Below are positions 50,262 through 58,433 of a DNA stretch of 64,000 bases, piece by piece. Origin of the DNA: Armatimonadota bacterium (GTDB lineage: Bacteria; Armatimonadota; HRBIN16); contig BPGU01000004.1 of NCBI GenBank assembly GCA_026003195.1, positions 258,317 through 322,316 of the forward strand. Direction: 5' to 3'. Below the pieces are notes generated by a model. It had not been told where the DNA came from, did no database searches, and was given only the letters and a program-made list of their open reading frames with translations. Position numbers and translations under genes: made by a program. The first letter of the stretch is position 1; every line of letters starts with the position of its first letter.

Positions 50262-52577
50262 CTATCTCCTCACAACAGGCTGGTTCGCTGACTTGCCATG
50301 CACCATTTCGGTTTCGCGTTCGGGGATACGCTCTTCTACAGGCTGGAGGGACCATCCTGTTTGCAGACCCGCTACAAACCACGCCAATGCGAGCGCACCC
50401 AGTGTGAAGATACCGTCGCCAATGACACGCATCCAGCGCAGAGTCTGCAAGAGCGGTTGTTGCAAGAACTCTGCCGAGCGGGCGTACCACAGTCCCTGGT
50501 CAATACTCGCTGCTGCCTGCAAAAGCCCCAACGGCAACAGGCTCAACAGCACCATGAGCGCCAGGCCGATGTTCATCGCCCAGAAGCTGAAACGCAGCGA
50601 TCGCGTGTCCCACTGTCGGTGCATGGTGAACGCCCTCAGGCAGAAGAGCATCAGCCCCAAGCCCAGCAAGCCGTACACCCCGAACAGGGCGGTATGTCCA
50701 TGCACAGGGGTGGTGTTCAGTCCCTGCATATAGTACAGGGCGATGGGCGGGTTAATCAGAAAACCGAACAGCCCCGCTCCTACCATGTTCCAGAAGGCAA
50801 CGCCTACAAAGAACAGGATGGGTAGTCGGAACTCCTGCACCCACGGGCGTACCGTGCTCAGTTTCAGGTTCTCGTAGGCTTCAAACCCCACGAGCACCAG
50901 AGGCACAATCTCCAGTGCACTGAATGTCGCTCCCCATGCCAGAACAGCGGTAGGTGTGCCGGTGAAGTACAGGTGGTGCATCGTACCGATGATGCCTCCC
51001 GTCAGGTAGATGGTCGCAGTGAACAGAGCAGCACTGGTTGCTGTGGATACCTTCACCAGCCCCATCCGACTAAACAGGAAGGCGATCACTGCGGTGGCAA
51101 AGACCTCGAAGAACCCTTCCACCCACAGGTGCACCACCCACCAGCGCCAGTACTCTGCCATCGCCAGGTGGGTATGCCGTCCCCACATCAGCCCTGCACC
51201 GTAGAACGAACCGATAGCGACAGCAGAGAGCAGGAACAACGCCAGCAGGCTACGGCTGTCGGAGCGGGTGCGTAACGCGGGCCATAGTGCCCTGCCGACC
51301 ATGCCCAGCCACAGGAACAAGCCAACAAGCAACAGTATCTGCCAGAAGCGACCGAGGTCCACGTACTCGTACCCCTGGTGCCCGAACCAAAAGCTGGTTC
51401 CTAATCCCATCTTCTGCTGGATGGAAAACCATTGTCCCGCCATTGAACCCACAACGATGAACAGCAGGGCAATGTACAGCAGGTTGACGCCCAGCTTCTG
51501 CCACTTCGGTTCGTAGCCCGATACCGCAGGCGCAACGAACAGACCCGTCGCGAGCCAGGCAGTGGCAATCCAGAAGATACCCAGCTGCACATGCCACGTG
51601 CGTACTACCGCATAGGGCAGATACTGTGCCAGTGGGATGCCGAAGAACCCCCATCCTTCCACACTATAGTGGGCGGTAAGAATGCCGAAGAGTACCTGCG
51701 CGAGCAACAGCGCCACGACTGTCCAGAAATACTTTAGCGTCGCGCGCATAGAAGGGGTCAGCTTCAGACCGCTCAGAGGGTTCTCTTCTGGAGCAACCTC
51801 CTCTTGCTCTTCGTGCCGGCGGGCGGCGAAATACCACACCATGCCCCCTACACCTGCCAGTAACGCGATCACGCTGATGACCGACCACAACACGATCGCG
51901 CTGGTAGGCCGGTTGTCAATCAGCGGTTCGTGGGGCCAGTTGTTGGTGTAGGTCACGTTGCTGCCTGGGCGGTTCGTGCCACATGCCCACGCCGCCCAGA
52001 AGAAGAAGGCGTTCAACGCCTTAAGGCGGGCTGGGTCTCGCACGCTATTGGGAGGAATAGCATAAGCCTGTCGCAGAGAATCCATCTCAGGGTCGCTGCC
52101 GAAAAGCGCGGCGTAGTGTGCCCCGACCGCCCATATCGCTTGCGCCCGGAGCGGCGAAACCACCAGATCACCCGTTTGCGGGTCGTAGGTATTGGTACGT
52201 ATCTCACGCTGAACCCGTTCGCGCAGAGGAGCCTGCTGCTCAGGGGAGAGCGAAGCGTAGGCGACCCCGTAACGCTCCTTCGCCAGAGTATCCAGCATCC
52301 ATACTGCCTCGCGGTGTAGCCAGTCTGCCGACCAGTCCGGCGCCACATAGGCACCGTGACCCCAGATAGAGCCAACCTCCTGTCCCCCCATCGATTGCCA
52401 CACGTTCTGTCCTTCCTGAATCTGCTGGCGCGTGAAGAGCACCCGCCCGTCAGAGGTGACTACGCGCTGAGGGATGGGAGGTGCCTGTTGATATATCTCA
52501 AAGCCATAGTAACCCAGTACTGCAAACGAGGCAAGCAGTACTGCTGCTAAAGCAAGCCACAGTCTGGTGTATCGCAT
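50262..52577 (-). CDS. norZ: quinol-dependent nitric oxide reductase
   Basis: 771 aa from the ATG ending at 52577, 8 bases after AGGAGG. The N-terminal 220 residues are the periplasmic extension typical of qNOR (RVLFTRQQIQEGQNVWQSMG, GSIWGHGAYVAPDWSADW). The catalytic heme-copper-oxidase-like core follows with heme/FeB histidines in VRTWHVQLGIFWIATAW, GGIIGTMHHLYFTGTP and TTPVHGHTALFGVYGLLGLG. No cytochrome c subunit gene is near, in agreement with a quinol enzyme. It reduces 2 NO to N2O at the inner membrane, for detoxification or denitrification. Expression is probably under the divergent Rrf2 regulator. Confidence 0.93.
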   Translation of the reverse strand: MRYTRLWLALAAVLLASFAVLGYYGFEIYQQAPPIPQRVVTSDGRVLFTRQQIQEGQNVWQSMGGQEVGSIWGHGAYVAPDWSADWLHREAVWMLDTLAKERYGVAYASLSPEQQAPLRERVQREIRTNTYDPQTGDLVVSPLRAQAIWAVGAHYAALFGSDPEMDSLRQAYAIPPNSVRDPARLKALNAFFFWAAWACGTNRPGSNVTYTNNWPHEPLIDNRPTSAIVLWSVISVIALLAGVGGMVWYFAARRHEEQEEVAPEENPLSGLKLTPSMRATLKYFWTVVALLLAQVLFGILTAHYSVEGWGFFGIPLAQYLPYAVVRTWHVQLGIFWIATAWLATGLFVAPAVSGYEPKWQKLGVNLLYIALLFIVVGSMAGQWFSIQQKMGLGTSFWFGHQGYEYVDLGRFWQILLLVGLFLWLGMVGRALWPALRTRSDSRSLLALFLLSAVAIGSFYGAGLMWGRHTHLAMAEYWRWWVVHLWVEGFFEVFATAVIAFLFSRMGLVKVSTATSAALFTATIYLTGGIIGTMHHLYFTGTPTAVLAWGATFSALEIVPLVLVGFEAYENLKLSTVRPWVQEFRLPILFFVGVAFWNMVGAGLFGFLINPPIALYYMQGLNTTPVHGHTALFGVYGLLGLGLMLFCLRAFTMHRQWDTRSLRFSFWAMNIGLALMVLLSLLPLGLLQAAASIDQGLWYARSAEFLQQPLLQTLRWMRVIGDGIFTLGALALAWFVAGLQTGWSLQPVEERIPERETEMVHGKSANQPVVRR

Positions 52578-52602
52578 GGTAGTTACCCTCCTCAAGATAT
52601 TT

Positions 52603-52624
52603 GGATAAGAATATATTCTTATCC
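52603..52624. promoter_or_regulatory. 22-bp perfect palindrome, probable Rrf2/NsrR-type operator
   Basis: Half-site GGATAAGAATA followed directly by its complement TATTCTTATCC. It lies just downstream of the predicted norZ start site (about +5 to +26) and upstream of the regulator promoter, the place expected for repression. AT-rich dyads are usual for NsrR/IscR-family repressors. Confidence 0.65.
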
Positions 52625-52627
52625 TGT

Positions 52628-52656
52628 TTGATTTTATTATACCGCTGTGATAAAAT
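52628..52656 (+). promoter_or_regulatory. promoter of the Rrf2 gene
   Basis: TTGATT (52628-52633), 17-base spacer, TAAAAT (52651-52656). Overlaps the divergent norZ promoter on the other strand. Confidence 0.6.
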
Positions 52657-52665
52657 AGATGTCAA
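52636..52665 (-). promoter_or_regulatory. promoter of norZ
   Basis: Minus strand TTGACA (52665-52660), 18-base spacer, TATAAT (52641-52636), both consensus hexamers. The palindrome at 52603-52624 follows the start point. Confidence 0.7.
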
Positions 52666-52690
52666 GGTCTTGCATACAGGGAGAAGAAAA

Positions 52691-53116
52691 ATGATTTCGC
52701 AGACCGCAGAGTACGCTTTGAGGGCAATGGTTTATCTGGCGCAGTACCCCGAGCAATCGCACACCAATCAGCAGATTGCGCGGGTGACGCGCGTGCCTAC
52801 GGGATATTTGGCGAAAGTGCTGCAGAATCTGAGCCGTGCCGGTTTAATCACCTCACGGCGTGGGCTGGGGGGAGGGTTCGCCCTGGCAAAGCCTCCGGGT
52901 GAGATTACCGTTTATGAGATTGTGCAGGCGGTAGACCCCATCCCCCGTATCACCTCGTGCCCTTTGAAGCTGAAGGCACATCGGGACAAGCTGTGTCCGC
53001 TGCACCAGCGGCTGGATAACGCCTGGGATCTGGTAGAACAGTCTTTCCGCAGCACCACGCTCGGCGACATTATCGACGAAGCGGGCGAAGAAGGAGTGCT
53101 GTGCGAAGAGGAGTAA
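52691..53116 (+). CDS. Rrf2 family transcriptional regulator, NsrR-like
   Basis: 141 aa from ATG 52691 (MISQTAEYALRAMVYLA), the family's opening. Winged helix residues about 10-65 (QIARVTRVPTGYLAKVLQNL, then RRGLGGGFALAK). Cysteines 90 and 102 lie where NsrR and IscR bind a cluster (ITSCPLKLKAHRDKLCPLH), but the third usual Cys is missing there and another lies at 138. So an Fe-S sensor is possible but not certain. Divergent from norZ with a shared palindrome, so it probably represses norZ and itself until NO damages the cluster. Confidence 0.85.
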   Translation: MISQTAEYALRAMVYLAQYPEQSHTNQQIARVTRVPTGYLAKVLQNLSRAGLITSRRGLGGGFALAKPPGEITVYEIVQAVDPIPRITSCPLKLKAHRDKLCPLHQRLDNAWDLVEQSFRSTTLGDIIDEAGEEGVLCEEE

Positions 53117-53157
53117 TCCCCGCCGAGGGTGCTTCTCTCACAAGGCCCCCCACCAAG

Positions 53158-53183
53158 ACGCAGAGGGTGTTGACCCTCTGCGT
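53158..53183. terminator. hairpin between rrf2 and the pil operon
   Basis: ACGCAGAGGGT (53158-53168) pairs perfectly with ACCCTCTGCGT around GTTG. It lies between convergent genes (rrf2 ends 53116, pilC ends 53208) and may end transcription from both sides, although no T-run follows. Confidence 0.55.
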
Positions 53184-53207
53184 GCAGGGAGAGGTGCATT
53201 CTGCTGA

Positions 53208-54425
53208 CTAGTTGATATTGCTGACCAGTGTGAAGATGGGCGTCATCACAGAGATGGCGATAAAGCCCACGATCACTCCCAGGAAGATGATGAGCATCGG
53301 CTCAATCATTGAGGTCAGCCCTTTGACGGTGGCGTCTACCTCTTTCTCGTAGAAGTCGGAAACCTTCACCAGCATATCGCTCAGGCGACCCGTCTCTTCG
53401 CCCACGTCAATCATGTGGGTGACCATCGTGGGAAAAAGCCCACTGGCGCCGAGTGGTGTGCTGAGCTTCTGCCCTTCGCGCACGCCGTTTCGCGCGCTGT
53501 CGATAGCGGTCGCCAGCACGCTGTTGCCTGCGGTCTCCGCCACAATCTCCAGCGATCGCATCATGGAGACGCCGCTGGCAATGAGCACGCCAAACGTGCG
53601 GGCGAAGCGCGAGATACTCATCTTCAGCACCAGGTCGCCGATGATAGGCAACCGCAGCTTCACGAGGTCAATCTGGTATCGCCCTTTTGGGTTCTTACCG
53701 TACTGCTTGAGGAACACAAACGCCCCAATCAGCAGTGCAGGTGGTACATACCAGTAAGCCACCGCATAGTCGCTGAGGCTGAACAGAAACTGGGTGGCAG
53801 GGGGCATTTTCACGTTCATGCTGGCGAAAATCTCCTTAAAGCGCGGCAACACGAACGTGAACAGCGCGAACACCATCACCATCGAGAAGATAAGCACCAG
53901 CACCGGATACATCATCGCCGACTTAATCTTCTGGCGGATTTCCAGCTCCTTCTCCAGGAACTGTGCCAGGCGGTCCAGTATCTGGTCTAGAATACCGCCC
54001 ACTTCCGCGGCACGCACCATGTTGACGTACAGTTTGGAGAACACCTGCGGGTGCTTGCTCAGTGCGTCGGCGAGAGACATCCCTCCCTTGACGTCCTGAC
54101 GCACTGCGCCGATGACTTCACGCAGAGCGGGGTTCTTCGTCTGTGTTTCCAGTGCGTCCAGGCTCTTCAGGATGGGAATGCCTGCGTCAATCATGGTGGC
54201 GAACTGCCGGCTGAACATGACCAGCTCCAGCAGTTTCACCTTTTTGGAACGGTTCAGCTCCTTCAGCGCAGCCAGGCTGAAACCGCCGCGTTTCGGTTGC
54301 ACGCTCAGTACGTGGTAGTGCTGTTCGTGCAGCCAAGCCAGAACCAAGCGCTCGTCGTCGGCTTCCATGATTCCGCGCAGGGTGCGCCCGGACGGGTCTA
54401 CCGCATTATATACAAACTGTGGCAT
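53208..54425 (-). CDS. pilC: type IV pilus inner membrane platform protein
   Basis: 405 aa from the ATG ending at 54425 (MPQFVYNAVDPSG). Two T2SSF domains, each with LVMFSRQFATMIDAGIPILKSL / FARTFGVLIASGVSMMRSL and following membrane helices (about residues 170-200 and 220-240, plus 375-400). PilC/GspF organises the pilus motor at the inner membrane. Last gene of the pil operon, 18 bp after pilT. Confidence 0.92.
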   Translation of the reverse strand: MPQFVYNAVDPSGRTLRGIMEADDERLVLAWLHEQHYHVLSVQPKRGGFSLAALKELNRSKKVKLLELVMFSRQFATMIDAGIPILKSLDALETQTKNPALREVIGAVRQDVKGGMSLADALSKHPQVFSKLYVNMVRAAEVGGILDQILDRLAQFLEKELEIRQKIKSAMMYPVLVLIFSMVMVFALFTFVLPRFKEIFASMNVKMPPATQFLFSLSDYAVAYWYVPPALLIGAFVFLKQYGKNPKGRYQIDLVKLRLPIIGDLVLKMSISRFARTFGVLIASGVSMMRSLEIVAETAGNSVLATAIDSARNGVREGQKLSTPLGASGLFPTMVTHMIDVGEETGRLSDMLVKVSDFYEKEVDATVKGLTSMIEPMLIIFLGVIVGFIAISVMTPIFTLVSNIN

Positions 54426-54443
54426 AGCGATCACTCTCCTCGT

Positions 54444-55664
54444 TTACCGCGCCTGAATAAACCGCATGAAGTTCTCGCGGTCGATGCAGCGCAATACCGC
54501 TTCCTCAAACGAGACCAACCCGCTCAGGTGCAGGTCTGCCAGAGCGCGGTCCATCGTCTGCATACCCTGCTGGGAGCTGGTCTCCATAATGGAGTAAATC
54601 TGGTGTACCTTGCCTTCCCGGATCAGGTTGCGGATGGCAGGGGTGGCAATCATAATCTCCACTGCCGCCACTCGCCCGCCGCCCAGCATGGGAAGCAGTT
54701 GCTGGGCAATCACCGACTCCAGCGTGTTTGCCAGCTGGATGCGGATTTGCTCCTGCTGTTCCGGCGGGAACACGTCCACCACGCGGTCGATAGTCTGGGG
54801 CGCGTTGCGCGTATGCAAGGTGGCGAAGACGAGGTGTCCCGTTTCCGCCAGGGTAAGCGCGGCGCGGATGGTTTCGAGGTCGCGCATTTCGCCCACCAGA
54901 ATCACGTCGGGGTCTTCGCGCAACACCGCACGCAGCGCGTTGTGGAACGAATCGGTGTCTGTGCCCAGCTCGCGCTGGTTGACCATGCTGTTCTTATGCG
55001 AGTGAAGGTACTCAATAGGGTCCTCGATGGTCATGATGTGGCAGTTCCGCTCGGTATTGATGACATCGATCATGGACGCGATGGTGGTGGACTTTCCAGA
55101 GCCGGTGGGACCGGTGACCAGAATCAGTCCACTATGGCGTCGGGTCAACTCGCGCAGGATAGCGGGCAAACGCAGTTGCTCCAGTGAAGGTATCGCGGAG
55201 GGGATAGCGCGCATGGCACATCCCACAGACCCGCGCTGCCGATAGACGTTGAAACGGAACCTGCCCACGTCTTTGACGCCGTACGAGAAGTCCAGCTCCT
55301 TCGTTTTCTCGAACTTCTGTATCTGATCTCCGGTCAGAACGTCGTATACCAGCCGCTGGATGTCGCGTGGGTTCAGGGGGTCGAAGGGCAACGGATGCAG
55401 ACGTCCATCTACACGCACCATCGGTGGCAAACCGACGGACAGGTGCAGGTCCGAAGCTCCCTTCTCCACCGTCATCCGCAACAGGTCGTCGATATGCACG
55501 TCGTCTATGGAGAGTGCTTCCGTGTCGGTGGAGGAGCTGTCCTCCCTCTCCATGACTCCTGATGCCAGCTTACTGGAGGAGGCAGGGAAAACGTCCCCCT
55601 CCAGCGGCATCAGATCTTCCAGGTCTTCCAGACCAGTATGCTGCTGAGCATAGCCTGCTTCCAT
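54444..55664 (-). CDS. pilT: twitching motility ATPase PilT
   Basis: 406 aa. Walker A GPTGSGKST (about residue 185), Asp box, Walker B DVILVGEMRDLETIRAAL and the His box GHLVFATLHTRNAPQTIDR, all PilT-like; the AIRNLIREGKVHQIYSIMET motif (retraction, AIRNLIRE) is present. The first 50 residues are an extra acidic, Ser/Thr-rich extension (DLEDLMPLEGDVF ... DSSSTDTEALS) not found in typical PilT. The motor retracts pili, giving twitching and DNA uptake. Confidence 0.93.
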   Translation of the reverse strand: MEAGYAQQHTGLEDLEDLMPLEGDVFPASSSKLASGVMEREDSSSTDTEALSIDDVHIDDLLRMTVEKGASDLHLSVGLPPMVRVDGRLHPLPFDPLNPRDIQRLVYDVLTGDQIQKFEKTKELDFSYGVKDVGRFRFNVYRQRGSVGCAMRAIPSAIPSLEQLRLPAILRELTRRHSGLILVTGPTGSGKSTTIASMIDVINTERNCHIMTIEDPIEYLHSHKNSMVNQRELGTDTDSFHNALRAVLREDPDVILVGEMRDLETIRAALTLAETGHLVFATLHTRNAPQTIDRVVDVFPPEQQEQIRIQLANTLESVIAQQLLPMLGGGRVAAVEIMIATPAIRNLIREGKVHQIYSIMETSSQQGMQTMDRALADLHLSGLVSFEEAVLRCIDRENFMRFIQAR

Positions 55665-55683
55665 GCGAAATCACCTCTTCTCA

Positions 55684-56559
55684 TCACGCCGCCATGCTGT
55701 GTAACCCCATGCTGCGTTCCACCTCCACCCGACAGCCTTGCAGCAAGGCTTCCATCTGGTCCGAGGAGATACCCAGTGTTTTCAACGCCTCCTCGTTGAT
55801 GTAAGCCATCGCCTGCTCATCGTCCATCCCTTCTTCCAGCAGGTTGGAGATGTCGCTGGCGATAGCCACCACCGCTACCAGTCTGGGTGCTGTGGTCGCC
55901 GCAGAGACGCAGTGGTGGTAGCCCAGAGATTCTGCCAGAGCAGTGGGTAGATTCCAGTGGATAGCGAGCGCCAGTCCCACGTCAGCGTGGTTGAAGCCGA
56001 GAATCTGCTCCTCCGCCTCGTGGTGGCGGATGCCGAGCCTCTCTGCCGTTTGCACCACCCGCATCATCGCCTGGGGGTAGTATTGCTCCAGCACTGTTTT
56101 GCCGATGTCATGCAGCAAGCCTGCGGCAAAAGCCTCATCGGGCACCACATCGGGGGCATAGGCGCATACCAGGCGCGTGAGCAGCGAGGTATCCACCGAA
56201 TGCTTCCAGATACGTCGTTTCAGCAGGCTCTGGCTGTCGGATTTACCGATGAACATGTTATAGCAGGACGCGGTCATGGCGATATTGCGTACCGCGCGGA
56301 AGCCTAAGAACATCACCGCCTCACGCAGTGAGCTCACCCGTCTGGGCAGCCCATAGTAGGACGAGTTTGCCAGAGTCAGCACCTTGCTGGTCAACCCCTG
56401 GTCCTGCCCGATGACATCTTCCAGCTCTTGGGTCGTTGCTCGGGTACTGCTGGTCATATCCAGCACTCTCATCACGACCTGCGGAAGCATGGCGATTTCG
56501 CCGACGCTTTGTACCACTTCCTGGGGTGACTTGGGAAACACCCCGATATTGGGAGCCAT
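55684..56559 (-). CDS. HDOD domain protein
   Basis: 291 aa. The HDOD pattern is LPQVVMRVLDMTSSTRATTQ, ELEDVIGQDQGLTSKVLTLA then NSSYYGLPRRVSSLREAVMF, with LLHDIGKTVLEQYYP and GFNHADVGLALAIHWNLP. The HD motif (LLHDIGK) looks complete, unlike many HDOD proteins, so hydrolase activity cannot be excluded. It lies between pilB and pilT (30 and 19 bp gaps), so it is likely in pilus control. HDOD proteins often link second-messenger signals to motility. Confidence 0.88.
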   Translation of the reverse strand: MAPNIGVFPKSPQEVVQSVGEIAMLPQVVMRVLDMTSSTRATTQELEDVIGQDQGLTSKVLTLANSSYYGLPRRVSSLREAVMFLGFRAVRNIAMTASCYNMFIGKSDSQSLLKRRIWKHSVDTSLLTRLVCAYAPDVVPDEAFAAGLLHDIGKTVLEQYYPQAMMRVVQTAERLGIRHHEAEEQILGFNHADVGLALAIHWNLPTALAESLGYHHCVSAATTAPRLVAVVAIASDISNLLEEGMDDEQAMAYINEEALKTLGISSDQMEALLQGCRVEVERSMGLHSMAA

Positions 56560-56589
56560 CTGTTCTACCTCCGATGCGTCTTGTCTGTA

Positions 56590-58314
56590 TTAGCCAGAGT
56601 AGATGACACGCAACGATTCCTCCAGTGTCGTGATACCCAGCAGGATTTTCTGCATGGCATCCTCGCGCAGGGTGCGCATTCCTGCTTCGATAGCCGCCTC
56701 CCGAATAGCGTAGGAGGAGGCTCGAGCCAGAATGAGCTCGCGCACCTTATCGGTCACCGGCATCAGTTCATAGATGCCGGTACGTCCTTTGTAACCAGTG
56801 CCTTTGCACACTTCACAGCCACGCCCACGATAGAAAGTGATGTTGGACTGTCCCTCGATGTTCATCCCCAGTCTCTGCATCGCATCGCGTGGCGGCACGT
56901 AGGGCTCTTTGCATTTCGAGCATATCGTGCGCAACAGTCGCTGAGCCAGCACGCCTACCAGCGAGGAGGCTATCAGGAACGGTTCTACCCCCATATCCAG
57001 CAACCGCGCCACCGCGCCCGGTGCATCGTTGGTGTGCAGGGTAGACAGCACTAGGTGTCCCGTCAACGCCGCTTCGATGGCGATGATGGCGGTCTCCGCG
57101 TCACGAATCTCGCCGACCATGATGATGTCCGGGTCCTGGCGCAGCATCGCGCGCAACCCTGCTGCAAAGGTCATACCTGCCTTGGGGTTGACGTTCACCT
57201 GTGTCAACCCCTGCAGCTCGTATTCCACCGGGTCCTCGATGGTCAAGATGTTCTTCTCGCCCGAGTTCAGCTTGGACAGTACCGAATAGAGCGTCGTCGA
57301 TTTTCCCGAACCGGTCGGTCCCGTCACCAGAATTATTCCATAAGTGCGCGCAATCATCGCTTCAAACATTTCCAGCGTGTAAGGCAACATGCCCAGTTTG
57401 TGAAAGTCCACGGTGATGCTGCTGCGGTCCAGCACGCGCATCACCACCTTTTCGCCGTGCACCGAGGGCAGGGTGGAGACGCGAAAGTCGTATGTTTTAC
57501 CGTCTATCACGGCTGAGATGCGGTTATCCTGTGGGACGCGCTTCTCCGCGATGTCCATATCCGCCATGATCTTGAAACGGCTAATCAGCGAAGCCTGTAC
57601 CCGCTTGGGCAGCACCATCGCGTCCTGCATGATGCCATCGATGCGATAACGCACCTTAACAAACTCTTTGGAAGGCTCGATGTGGATGTCGCTGGCTTTG
57701 TCCTGAATGGCTTTGGTGATAATCAGGTTCGCCAGGCGCACTACGGGCGCGTCTTCACTCAGCTCGCGCAGCTGCTCCACGCTCAGGTGTTCTTCCTCAT
57801 CCTGTTTCGTGGCGGTTTGCACGTCTATCTGAGCGGAGTCTATCTCCCGCACCACCTGGCTGAGCACATCGGTGACCGCTGCCTCTTGACGGTACGCGCT
57901 GTTGAGCGCGTTCAGCACGTCCTCTTCCGTGGCGATGACCGGCTCCACATCCTTGCCGGTGATGAGGCGGATTTCGTCGATGGCGAAGATATCCAGGGGG
58001 TTGACCATCGCCACCGTCAGGCGCCCGTTGTGGAGGCTGACGGGGATCGCCTTGAATCGGCGTGCGATATCCTGCGCAAGCAGTTTGACCGCTTCGGGCT
58101 CGGGCGGTTGTTGCGCCAGGTCTACGTAGGCGACACCCCAGTGTTCGCCCATACACCGAACGCGGTCGCGTTCGGTAATCAACCCCATATCCACCAGCAA
58201 CTCGCCGATATTTTCATGCGATTGCAGCTGTTTCTGTTTCTCTATTGCAGTGGCAAGCTGCTCGCGGGTAATGAGGCCCGCCTGTACAAATATCTCACCT
58301 GTTGTGGACGCCAT
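56590..58314 (-). CDS. pilB: type IV pilus assembly ATPase PilB
   Basis: 574 aa. An N-terminal MshEN-type domain (residues about 10-140, ITREQLATAIEKQKQ, GELLVDMGLITERDRVRCMG), possibly binding c-di-GMP, then the GspE/PilB motor: Walker A GPTGSGKST at about 325, Walker B DIIMVGEIRDAETAIIAI, and His box. A zinc site with four cysteines (CSKCKEPY and CEVCKGTGYKG) is at about 470-510. It extends pili. First of the pilB-HDOD-pilT-pilC group after pilQ. Confidence 0.93.
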   Translation of the reverse strand: MASTTGEIFVQAGLITREQLATAIEKQKQLQSHENIGELLVDMGLITERDRVRCMGEHWGVAYVDLAQQPPEPEAVKLLAQDIARRFKAIPVSLHNGRLTVAMVNPLDIFAIDEIRLITGKDVEPVIATEEDVLNALNSAYRQEAAVTDVLSQVVREIDSAQIDVQTATKQDEEEHLSVEQLRELSEDAPVVRLANLIITKAIQDKASDIHIEPSKEFVKVRYRIDGIMQDAMVLPKRVQASLISRFKIMADMDIAEKRVPQDNRISAVIDGKTYDFRVSTLPSVHGEKVVMRVLDRSSITVDFHKLGMLPYTLEMFEAMIARTYGIILVTGPTGSGKSTTLYSVLSKLNSGEKNILTIEDPVEYELQGLTQVNVNPKAGMTFAAGLRAMLRQDPDIIMVGEIRDAETAIIAIEAALTGHLVLSTLHTNDAPGAVARLLDMGVEPFLIASSLVGVLAQRLLRTICSKCKEPYVPPRDAMQRLGMNIEGQSNITFYRGRGCEVCKGTGYKGRTGIYELMPVTDKVRELILARASSYAIREAAIEAGMRTLREDAMQKILLGITTLEESLRVIYSG

Positions 58315-58433
58315 GGCTACCGTGTACTCCCTGGCGGGCTATGTTGCCCATTCCTTTCGCAAAGAAGGAGGCACAGAGGGTGAGGGCGATAGTGACATCG
58401 CAGATCACCCTCCGTCTCACGAATACCTCCACT

